Shown: piece after piece, positions 1 through 5,131 of the stretch
Numbering within the stretch: position 1 is the first letter of the stretch
How the letters are laid out: each line of letters begins with the position of its first letter
DNA from: Kangiella sp.
GTDB lineage: Bacteria; Pseudomonadota; Gammaproteobacteria; Enterobacterales; Kangiellaceae
Reading direction: 5' to 3'
NCBI GenBank assembly: GCA_026195755.1
Contig: JAPHRL010000182.1
Location: 1-5,185, forward strand
Length of the DNA stretch: 5,185 nt
The notes under the pieces: model-generated
Seen by the model: the letters and a program-made list of their open reading frames with translations, nothing else
Databases searched by the model: none
What the model was told of the DNA's origin: nothing
Made by a program: the position numbers and the translations under genes

Positions 1-1330
1 CCGTATGTGACTCCAAGATTACCCTTTCAATTTCCTGTATTAGCCCGTCAGATATACCACTTGCAGAGCACAAGTCCTCGACAAACTGTTGTGATAAATA
101 TCTTGCTCGAGGATAAGAAAAAGGGTTATCTTCGCTTTCGCCATTAAGTGGTCGCCTCGATTCATCACCGCCACCCCAAGAGAGTTTAACTGATGCATCC
201 TTTAAGTATTTACTAGCTCGCGCTAAGAAAGACGGACTGGCGTTACCTCTTCCACGCCATACACTCTGAGAAATGGAATCGCACCCCGCTGCTATCATAT
301 CTGCTAAAGCCGTTTTGCCTGAACCTCGAGCACCAATGATTGCTACCAGGCCCGAGTTTAGAGGAATATTAGGAGTTTGTGCCCAAGAAGTATTTTCTAC
401 ACAGACGTCGGATATTATTTGTGATTCCATGGCAGAGGAAGGGGGCTCATCTCCAACAAATGCACGTCCTTCTGGATCAATACAGGCTTGGCGTAAAGAA
501 TCGAATTCTAGCCCTCCCTTTATCCAAGAGAATCTATTATCAGTCGGCTGCCCAATGGTTTCAAGATGATGTGCGTCGCTGCCATGAAGGCATGGTTTAC
601 AACCAGCATACCGCGATTTAATTTCGTCAATAGATACGCTGCGCTGACCAAGCCAAAACTCCCTTTGCGCTAGACTGCTGGAGAAAATTATATGGGCGAA
701 TTTTTCAATTTCTTGCCGCATTGTTTTATCTGCTGCTTGTCGAACTCCGGAAATACCATCACCAGTCCCTCCAGCTACAGCAATAAGAATGTTGTTCTTA
801 GCCCAATCACTTTGCTGGTATACGTCTCGTAGCTGTGTAAAATTAACCTTAAATTGTGTCGCACCATGTTTCAATGCGGCATGATCTTCTTTTATTGTCG
901 GATCTGCCTGTTTTCCAAGTCTAATTAGGTCACTTCGTGTGCAATTGAAAGTGTCACCATGTGCTTGGAATTGTAATCGTACTAGTATTCTCTCAATTTC
1001 AGAAATATGCTCATGTTCATCAGGGCTTACTAGTAAATGAATGTTTACAAATCCGGATTTAGCAGCAACATCCAATCGAAGTTCAATATTCGGGAAAATT
1101 AACTGGACGTCGGGTAATCTGCCATCTTTTTTATGGCTTATCACTTCTTTGTATGTATCTAACAAATAGTAATCTGTGACAGCAATAGCCTCAATTTTTG
1201 GTTTTGATGCTTCAATAGCAGTTAAATATTCATTCCATGCATCTGAACCTTTAAACTGATCGTTAAGGACTGTGCCTGGAGTATGGATATGAGGTTCCCA
1301 TCTCCTCCACAATGAACCACGATTTATCAT
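1..1330 (-). CDS. PHP domain-ATPase fusion, TrlF-like; 5' part only, runs off the left edge
   Basis: The frame is open from an ATG at 1330 to the window edge (443 codons), so only the N-terminal part is seen. It opens with a PHP-type metallophosphoesterase domain: HxH at H14/H16, TDYY with D53, E83 in FPNIEL, H98, and a C-terminal HGSDAH motif at residues 249-254. A short linker leads to a Walker A P-loop, GARGSGKT, at residues 333-340 (lysine 339), like those of ABC/SMC-type ATPases; Walker B and signature motifs would lie outside the window. The order PHP then P-loop, the opening GSLWRRWEPHIHTP and the block HGSDAHHLETIG fit proteins named TrlF family AAA-like ATPases, as I recall that family. 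The histidine of the classical PHP TDH motif is replaced by tyrosine (Y54). The substrate is unknown; a nucleic-acid or nucleotide-directed role in defence is inference. The start is set by a strong Shine-Dalgarno sequence. Domain call is firm; family name moderately so. Confidence 0.88.
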   Translation of the reverse strand, partial: MINRGSLWRRWEPHIHTPGTVLNDQFKGSDAWNEYLTAIEASKPKIEAIAVTDYYLLDTYKEVISHKKDGRLPDVQLIFPNIELRLDVAAKSGFVNIHLLVSPDEHEHISEIERILVRLQFQAHGDTFNCTRSDLIRLGKQADPTIKEDHAALKHGATQFKVNFTQLRDVYQQSDWAKNNILIAVAGGTGDGISGVRQAADKTMRQEIEKFAHIIFSSSLAQREFWLGQRSVSIDEIKSRYAGCKPCLHGSDAHHLETIGQPTDNRFSWIKGGLEFDSLRQACIDPEGRAFVGDEPPSSAMESQIISDVCVENTSWAQTPNIPLNSGLVAIIGARGSGKTALADMIAAGCDSISQSVWRGRGNASPSFLARASKYLKDASVKLSWGGGDESRRPLNGESEDNPFSYPRARYLSQQFVEDLCSASGISDGLIQEIERVILESHT

Positions 1331-1339
1331 CCTTCCTCC
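1331..1339 (-). promoter_or_regulatory. Strong ribosome binding site of the PHP-ATPase gene
   Basis: The minus strand reads GGAGGAAGG directly before the ATG at 1330, with the GGAGG core 4 nt from the start. It is the best Shine-Dalgarno match in the window and fixes the start. The upstream in-frame codons are AT-rich and contain no ATG near the site. Confidence 0.75.
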
Positions 1340-1471
1340 AGAATCATTTATAATTTCATTAATTTTAATAATTAAGGTTTGGGCGGACTTGTTGCGGCAA
1401 TTCTGCCGAAGACCATCCTTGCCTTGTAGGTAAAACTACAGCCGATAGTTATACTTTCACATCATGGTAGG

Positions 1472-1500
1472 ACTATAAAGTTATTCCTAACTAGCTTAAA
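1472..1500 (-). promoter_or_regulatory. Weak candidate promoter for the PHP-ATPase gene
   Basis: On the minus strand TTTAAG (1495-1500) and TATAGT (1472-1477) are separated by 17 bp. The -10 matches consensus at 5 of 6 positions but the -35 only at 3 of 6. It lies in the 209-bp gap between the hydrolase-like gene and the PHP-ATPase and would give a leader of about 135 nt. It does not resemble the repeated promoter of the three units upstream. The rest of the gap is AT-rich near the ATPase start and has a more GC-rich patch around 1378-1425. Confidence 0.28.
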
Positions 1501-1539
1501 TTCTCATCAGTAATCAGACGACACAACATAAATTGATTG

Positions 1540-2121
1540 TTAGAGCCCACTCTGCCTCAATGCATTTTTTATTGTAGCTGAAAAGATAGCAATTGAAGCC
1601 TCATCATTCACAAGTAAATCTCTCAACCCACGAGAGATTTCCAATTGAATCCCTTCCCCCCTCTTGCCCCGATTGCAAATATTATTTGATGCTAAGCCTT
1701 GAAGTGCAGGATGGTCCTGCCATCTTGCATTATAGCCCTCAGCCACAAGCAATTTTATCAAATTTTTACAAAGGTCTATTGCTCGTCCACCCACATTAAC
1801 AAAATGCTTAGATCCAGCCTGCCCATGGAAAGTGACGACAACTTGAGCTGACTGGGCTATATGAAGTCCTTGTGGCTCATCAAAATTTGAGCTCGTTATG
1901 TGAAGGTCTTGGTTATTACGTGACTTGAGCCCTTCAAATAGATAGTAAGTTAAGTCATCTCCCGCAACGTATCTGCATATTTCAGACGTACCGGGCTCAA
2001 TTTTTCCAGCGTGTGGTGCAATTAACGCTACACTGGATTCTTTTTGACACACCTCAATTCTGTACGACCCTCTGGGTTCAGAAGAATTAAGCTGGGCGAA
2101 ATTCTCGTATTTATCTTTCAT
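1540..2121 (-). CDS. Poly-gamma-glutamate hydrolase family protein (YjqB/PF05908-like)
   Basis: A complete 193-aa protein resembling the phage-related poly-gamma-glutamate hydrolase family (PF05908), compact zinc enzymes with an M14 carboxypeptidase-like fold. Numbering from this start, the hallmarks are APHAGKIEPGTSE with H37, E42 and E47, ITSSNFDEP at about 75-83, TFHG with H99, and GEGIQLEISRGLR near the C-terminus with E161 and R164. In the characterised phage member the reaction is cleavage of poly-gamma-glutamate capsule; the substrate here is not evident. No signal peptide or membrane segment is seen. The frame extends upstream to a TTG at 2142, but that codon has no ribosome binding site. 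The ATG at 2121 follows AGGA at close spacing and starts MKDKYENF, which is where family members usually begin. The gene stands alone, with its own copy of the repeated promoter upstream and a 209-bp gap to the PHP-ATPase gene. Confidence 0.82.
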   Translation of the reverse strand: MKDKYENFAQLNSSEPRGSYRIEVCQKESSVALIAPHAGKIEPGTSEICRYVAGDDLTYYLFEGLKSRNNQDLHITSSNFDEPQGLHIAQSAQVVVTFHGQAGSKHFVNVGGRAIDLCKNLIKLLVAEGYNARWQDHPALQGLASNNICNRGKRGEGIQLEISRGLRDLLVNDEASIAIFSATIKNALRQSGL

Positions 2122-2157
2122 GAATCCTAACACTTCTATCAAGCATTGGTTTGTATG

Positions 2158-2186
2158 ACTTTATTATTATTTCTCTCTTTCAACAA
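2158..2186 (-). promoter_or_regulatory. Repeated promoter module, copy C, before the hydrolase-like gene
   Basis: On the minus strand TTGTTG (2181-2186), 17 bp and TAAAGT (2158-2163) form a sigma70-like promoter 36 nt upstream of the ATG at 2121. The same -35/17/-10 layout occurs at 3471-3499 and 3991-4019. Homology to the 3991 copy continues past the -10 into the leader: 20 of 22 bases match between 2145-2166 and 3978-3999. The spacer itself has diverged more. Promoter function is inferred from box spacing, conservation and position. Confidence 0.55.
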
Positions 2187-2230
2187 GCCTTAGACAATGT
2201 AATTGTACTCCCTTCCTTCGTATCGGTAAC

Positions 2231-2839
2231 TTATAGCACCTCAATTGTCTTCTCGATATTCATTCCTGCTGCGCTTTCATATTTCTCTTTAAAGTAATCT
2301 AGATTATAAATGCTTGGCTTGGACAAGAATGATTTAAGTAGCTCTTTTCTTTTTTTACGATAAATGATCGAAGGTACTAACTTGTATTCTTTTCGAATAT
2401 TTTGTTCAAACTGCTCGTAAACGGTTGGCGAAGCGCCCAGAATTGTTAGATCAATATCTACAATCAGTTGCTCATCTACACTATTTACTTCGACGTTATG
2501 CTGGGTTGCCATGATGAGGTTATAGACTCTTTCTACGCCATCGCTACTGTATTGATGATCAGTTAGGAATTCTTTAGCCCATTTTGCGCTATCAAGTTCA
2601 TTTGTGGATGAGAATGGTTTGTATATTGCATCGTGAAACCATATTGCTAATTCAAGTTCATGAGGGTGTTCTGCTAGCTCAACTGCTGAATCTAGGTGAT
2701 TGAGCATTGCTTCTATATGTTTAGCCGTGTGGTAAAACCGATGTTTTTCGGAATAGGCTTTCTTGAGTTTTTCAAAGCACTCAACTGAAGGCGGCATACC
2801 CATAGCGCGCATTAGCGATTGCCATCTATTTTTGTTCAT
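2231..2839 (-). CDS. HD-superfamily metal-dependent phosphohydrolase
   Basis: A 202-aa cytoplasmic protein with the layout of the small predicted HD-superfamily phosphohydrolases (COG4339 type, normally close to 200 aa). The metal-binding set is RFYHTAKHI with H37 and H41, WFHDAIYKP with the paired H69-D70, TQHN with H114, and VDIDLTILG with D128 and D130. All positions expected of an active HD fold are present. The family probably hydrolyses phosphomonoesters or phosphodiesters, perhaps nucleotides, but no substrate is established for this subgroup. The ATG overlaps the TGA of the upstream secreted-protein gene as ATGA, and no Shine-Dalgarno sequence precedes it, so translation probably depends on coupling to that gene. 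Both would use the promoter at 3471-3499. The C-terminal tail, from about residue 155, is lysine-rich. HD assignment is firm; biological role unknown. Confidence 0.85.
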   Translation of the reverse strand: MNKNRWQSLMRAMGMPPSVECFEKLKKAYSEKHRFYHTAKHIEAMLNHLDSAVELAEHPHELELAIWFHDAIYKPFSSTNELDSAKWAKEFLTDHQYSSDGVERVYNLIMATQHNVEVNSVDEQLIVDIDLTILGASPTVYEQFEQNIRKEYKLVPSIIYRKKRKELLKSFLSKPSIYNLDYFKEKYESAAGMNIEKTIEVL

Positions 2840-3429
2840 TTAGTATTTTGAGATTCTAAATATTCAACGAGATCTGTATATCTTACTTCTGCTCGGCCGT
2901 CCCAACCTTCTGAAATAATTTTCACCGTAATACTTTCAGGTGGGACAATCCAGTTGTTACTATATGAAATCATCGCATCTTCTAAGGTCCCTTTGACGTC
3001 TAGATCTACTTTAGTACTACCAATCCCTTCCATTAAAATAGTGTAATCTGGCTTTTTTGCCGATAAGCACCTTTCCTGCTCTCTTCGCTCATCTTCCATC
3101 ATTTCACTATTAGTTGTGGTCTTATAGGATTTTTTAGAAGAAGTGTCCTTTAACATGAGGTGGTAATATTCACCAACTTCCATACCCTTATAAATGTTAA
3201 AGGAAATAACCTCCCCATTTTTAGGCCCTTTAAAAAGCTCAATGACTTGTCCGTGACCAATACGGTCACAATATTCGTTTTCTGAATTTTTAGATACTTC
3301 CTTCGATGTTATTTTTACAATCACATTAACATCTGAAATATTGTTAAATTTTTCGAGCGATAACTTAGGATAGGTTGTTGCATCTATTCCAAGTGGCATA
3401 AATAACAGTATCAATAATACAATCTTCAT
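2836..3429 (-). CDS. Secreted or periplasmic protein of unknown function, possible NTR/OB-like fold
   Basis: A 197-aa protein with a clear Sec signal peptide: one lysine after the start, a hydrophobic core IVLLILLFMPLG (residues 3-14) and probable cleavage after A17. There is no lipobox cysteine, so it should be soluble in the periplasm or exported. Two cysteines remain in the mature part (C54 and C121) and could form a disulfide. The stretch SDVNVIVKITSKEV, then VIELFKGPKNGEVISF and VGEYYHLML, resembles the beta-strand pattern of netrin/TIMP-like (NTR) domains, in which a 'FKG' turn precedes a strand. This is a pattern impression only. The C-terminal region (about 130-197) has no motif I recognise. 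The ATG at 3429 follows AAGG at about 9 nt. Its TGA overlaps the start of the HD hydrolase gene, giving a two-gene operon in which a periplasmic and a cytoplasmic product are made together. Confidence 0.75.
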   Translation of the reverse strand: MKIVLLILLFMPLGIDATTYPKLSLEKFNNISDVNVIVKITSKEVSKNSENEYCDRIGHGQVIELFKGPKNGEVISFNIYKGMEVGEYYHLMLKDTSSKKSYKTTTNSEMMEDERREQERCLSAKKPDYTILMEGIGSTKVDLDVKGTLEDAMISYSNNWIVPPESITVKIISEGWDGRAEVRYTDLVEYLESQNTK

Positions 3430-3470
3430 TCTGGTGACCTTAAATTAGTTATTATTCATATATTAATTAA

Positions 3471-3499
3471 ACTCTATTAGTTTTGTTGTTTGTTTACAA
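3471..3499 (-). promoter_or_regulatory. Repeated promoter module, copy B, before the secreted protein/HD operon
   Basis: On the minus strand TTGTAA (3494-3499), 17 bp and TAGAGT (3471-3476) are followed by the ATG 41 nt downstream at 3429. Over 29 bp it matches the copy at 3991-4019 at 25 positions, including most of the CAA-rich spacer. The downstream leader is AT-rich and not conserved with the other copies. Confidence 0.55.
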
Positions 3500-3504
3500 A
3501 CGAT

Positions 3505-3525
3505 AAAAAGGTGCGTCACGACGCA
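3505..3525 (-). terminator. Intrinsic terminator after the 127-aa protein gene
   Basis: On the minus strand TGCGTC and GACGCA (3520-3525 and 3512-3517) form a short GC-rich hairpin, realistically 5 bp with a CGTG loop, followed two bases later by five Ts (3505-3509). A GG at 3529-3530 can pair with the CC at 3510-3511 across a 3-nt bulge. It lies 43 bp beyond the stop codon at 3568 and just before the promoter at 3471-3499. A second small inverted repeat, TAGGG/CCCTA at 3536-3548, sits between the stop and this hairpin. Confidence 0.55.
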
Positions 3526-3567
3526 GAACCTGCTCTAGGGGTACCCTACGATTTCTGTCTTTACTTG

Positions 3568-3951
3568 TTAACACTTTAATCCTTCATTATTGACGACAGT
3601 TACATAAGCTATACGACCACCTCGCCACCAAATACCTTTTGTGCCTATTTTTATTCGCTTAGCGTGATATGGCCGACGGGCTTCGTCAACCACCCACATA
3701 TTAGCCTTACCCTTTTTTGCGATATTGCCTTGTGTTACTTCCAGAGCAATCTCATTCTTCTCATCAAGTAGCTCTGGCCATATCATATGCACGCCCTCAA
3801 CCTGAGGATCATCTCCGTCGTACAGGAAATCTATTCGCATGCCTTGTTCCAGCTTAATTTCTTTTAGTTCTTCGCATAGATCAATCTCATACTCCACGAC
3901 GAAGTCAGGCATTCTCTTGAGTCTTTCTTGATATGGAGTGTGATCTTTCAT
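3568..3951 (-). CDS. 127-aa protein of unknown function
   Basis: A complete small soluble protein with no signal peptide or membrane segment. It has a charged N-terminal third (residues 1-35), then a probably beta-rich part with RIDFLYDGDDP (about 39-49), VHMIWPELLDEKNE, KANMWVVDEARR and KIGTKGIWWRGGRIAYVTVV towards the end. The alternation of short hydrophobic strands with a glycine-rich C-terminal hairpin is loosely reminiscent of beta-barrel domains such as EF-Tu domain 3, but this is a weak impression and I do not assign a family. The ATG at 3951 is kept although its AT-rich leader has no Shine-Dalgarno sequence; the next in-frame ATG, M14, would remove part of the charged N-terminus. It stands alone, between its own copy of the repeated promoter and a terminator. 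Reality is supported by uninterrupted coding character and by these flanking signals. Confidence 0.7.
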   Translation of the reverse strand: MKDHTPYQERLKRMPDFVVEYEIDLCEELKEIKLEQGMRIDFLYDGDDPQVEGVHMIWPELLDEKNEIALEVTQGNIAKKGKANMWVVDEARRPYHAKRIKIGTKGIWWRGGRIAYVTVVNNEGLKC

Positions 3952-3977
3952 TAATTATTAATATTTTTATTACGCAA

Positions 3978-4020
3978 ATTGATTCGTATGACTTTATTAG
4001 TATTGTTGGTTGGTTACAAG
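3978..4020 (-). repeat. 43-bp dispersed repeat, second copy at 2145-2187
   Basis: The 43-bp segments 3978-4020 and 2145-2187 align without gaps. The first 22 bases on the plus strand (the leader side) match at 20 positions, and the remaining 21 at about 11, including a conserved ACAAG end. A third, partial copy covers 3471-3499. All three lie in the same orientation, 20-45 bp upstream of a start codon, and carry the promoter boxes described separately. Confidence 0.6.
3991..4019 (-). promoter_or_regulatory. Repeated promoter module, copy A, before the 127-aa protein gene
   Basis: On the minus strand TTGTAA (4014-4019), 17 bp and TAAAGT (3991-3996) lie 39 nt upstream of the ATG at 3951. This copy links the other two: it shares the CAA-rich spacer with the copy at 3471-3499 (25 of 29 bases) and the leader after the -10 with the copy at 2158-2186. 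A TTGACT about 5 bp farther upstream (4018-4023) could act as an alternative -35 with a poorer spacing. Confidence 0.55.
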
Positions 4021-4054
4021 TCAATAGAGGAAGCGGAGACGATAGCGATCACTG

Positions 4055-4828
4055 TTAAATACGTTCCTCATCTCTTAGTGTAAGTACTTCATAGCCATTG
4101 GGGGTTACGGCAATTGTGTGTTCCCATTGTGCTGATAATTTTTTATCACTTGTTACAACTGTCCAGCCATCTTTCTTCAGTTTTACTTTTGCCTTTCCTT
4201 GGTTGATCATCGGCTCAATGGTGAATGTCATGCCTTCTCGCAAAGTCAGCCCCTTTCCTGGCTGGCCATAGTGCAACACCTGCGGTTCTTCGTGCATTTC
4301 TCGACCGATGCCATGACCACAGTATTCGCGGACAACCGAGTATCCGTGTTTTATGGCATGTTTCTGTATCGCGTGACCGACATCACCCAATGTCGCACCA
4401 GGCTTAACTACTCTGATACCTTGCCACATGGCTTCGTAGGTTTTATCAACCAAGCGCTTTGCAAATGGTGGCACATCGCCAATTATGTACATTTTGCTGG
4501 AGTCAGTAATAAAGCCGCCTTTTTCCAGCGTGATATCCACATTGAGGATATCACCCGTTTTTAATTTCTCAGTATCCGAAGGAACGCCATGGCACACCAC
4601 ATGATTGACTGAGGTGTTGAGCACATACTGGTAACCATATTGGCCCTTGCTGGCTGGACGAGCATTTAGATGATCAACGATGTAGCGCTCGGCCAGATTA
4701 TTGATATCCATTGTGGATATACCAGCCGTTACCTGGTTATCAAGATAATTAAATACCGATGCAAGGAGCCGCCCAGACTCTCGCATCAGTTGCAGGTCTT
4801 CCGCGCTTTTCAGTATGACCTCAGTCAC
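4055..4828 (-). CDS. map: Type I methionine aminopeptidase (accessory-copy context)
   Basis: A complete 257-aa enzyme that removes the initiator methionine from nascent proteins in the cytoplasm. The pita-bread metallopeptidase fold is intact. The five metal ligands known from E. coli Map are present as D98 (NVDITL), D109 (TDSSKM), H172 (GHGIG), E205 (TIEPM) and E236 (WEHT), together with the substrate-site H80 (VCHGVP). These are one position later than in E. coli. The C-terminus is a little shorter than the 264-aa E. coli protein. The frame extends to a TTG at 4849, but the GTG at 4828 has AGGAAG 7 nt upstream and gives the usual start TEVILKSAEDLQLMRESG, so I use it. The gene overlaps the ParD-like gene by 8 bp, implying coupled translation and shared autoregulation. 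The neighbourhood is not the rpsB-tsf context of the housekeeping map, so this is probably a second copy. Confidence 0.93.
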   Translation of the reverse strand: MTEVILKSAEDLQLMRESGRLLASVFNYLDNQVTAGISTMDINNLAERYIVDHLNARPASKGQYGYQYVLNTSVNHVVCHGVPSDTEKLKTGDILNVDITLEKGGFITDSSKMYIIGDVPPFAKRLVDKTYEAMWQGIRVVKPGATLGDVGHAIQKHAIKHGYSVVREYCGHGIGREMHEEPQVLHYGQPGKGLTLREGMTFTIEPMINQGKAKVKLKKDGWTVVTSDKKLSAQWEHTIAVTPNGYEVLTLRDEERI

Positions 4829-5027
4829 CGACAATCTTCCTGATATCAACCTCAGCGTGCTTCATTTGCTCACGCATAATTTGATTAAAGGATAGAGTCG
4901 GGTTAGCTTCGGCAAGCATACCTAGCTTCATCCAATATTCAGCCTGTGCATTGATGGAGCGAACCATCACTGAGCTAGCTTTGCGAACTTCTTCATGTAG
5001 ATCATCATTGATTTTCACGATTCCCAT
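4821..5027 (-). CDS. ParD-like ribbon-helix-helix protein (PF11903 type)
   Basis: A 68-aa protein beginning MGIVKINDDLHEEVRKAS. It has the short N-terminal beta strand (VKIND) and two helices of a ribbon-helix-helix DNA-binding fold, with the block MVRSINAQAEYWMKLGMLAEANPTLSFNQI typical of the ParD-like family (formerly DUF3423). Such proteins dimerise and bind operator DNA through the paired strands. The frame runs upstream to 5087, but the extra codons cross the -10 box and the operator repeats, and family members begin at MGIVKI, so the ATG at 5027 is chosen. An ATG at 5039 is possible; neither has a strong Shine-Dalgarno sequence. Its last codons overlap map by 8 bp, and no ParE or other toxin gene is seen next to it. 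The likely role is an autorepressor of the ParD-map unit; an antitoxin role is only implied by the family name. Confidence 0.85.
   Translation of the reverse strand: MGIVKINDDLHEEVRKASSVMVRSINAQAEYWMKLGMLAEANPTLSFNQIMREQMKHAEVDIRKIVGD
4836..4841 (-). promoter_or_regulatory. Ribosome binding site fixing the GTG start of map
   Basis: The minus strand reads AGGAAG here, 7 nt before the GTG at 4828 and inside the end of the ParD-like gene. It favours GTG over the upstream in-frame TTG codons at 4849 and 4834. Confidence 0.6.
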
Positions 5028-5037
5028 AGCATCAACC

Positions 5038-5058
5038 ATGTATACGATATGTATACGA
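5038..5058 (-). promoter_or_regulatory. Candidate operator: tandem TCGTATACAT repeats
   Basis: Two perfect 10-bp copies of TCGTATACAT (5049-5058 and 5038-5047) are separated by one base. The 11-bp centre spacing places both on the same face of the helix. Each contains the palindrome GTATAC. They begin directly after the -10 box and cover the expected transcription start. Tandem short boxes one turn apart are the usual target of ribbon-helix-helix dimers, so autoregulation by the ParD-like protein is the natural inference. Confidence 0.6.
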
Positions 5059-5087
5059 ATCATATATTCGAAGAGCCTTAACTGCAA
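5059..5087 (-). promoter_or_regulatory. Sigma70-like promoter of the ParD-like/map operon
   Basis: On the minus strand TTGCAG (5082-5087), 17 bp and TATGAT (5059-5064) form a promoter with a 5-of-6 match at the -10 and the conserved TTG at the -35. The expected start near 5052 leaves a leader of about 25 nt before the ATG at 5027. It excludes the longer reading of the ParD-like frame. Confidence 0.6.
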
Positions 5088-5131
5088 GTCGAATAAGCTG
5101 GTCAGGTTAGTCGATGCTGTATGCCTTTGAG

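Noticed and set aside
273..621. Two plus-strand open frames (98 and 80 codons) in the left region
   Set aside because: They lie antisense to the PHP-ATPase frame, which has recognisable motifs through the same bases. Neither has a ribosome binding site or a recognisable domain.
1593..1799. Plus-strand 68-codon frame
   Set aside because: It is antisense to the hydrolase-like gene and has no motif.
2122..2142. Seven-residue extension of the hydrolase-like protein to the TTG at 2142
   Set aside because: The TTG has no Shine-Dalgarno sequence, whereas the ATG at 2121 does and matches the usual family start.
1331..4054. Integron cassette array with attC sites
   Set aside because: Single genes in one orientation with repeated intergenic sequence suggest it, but I find no paired RYYYAAC and GTTRRRY core sites, and the repeats lie upstream of genes, not as long imperfect palindromes after them.
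4199..4564. Plus-strand open frames of 121 and 60 codons opposite map
   Set aside because: They are shadows of the strongly conserved aminopeptidase frame and their translations resemble no protein family.
5028..5087. N-terminal extension of the ParD-like protein to the TTG at 5087
   Set aside because: The extension is encoded across the -10 box and the operator repeats, and family members start at MGIVKI.
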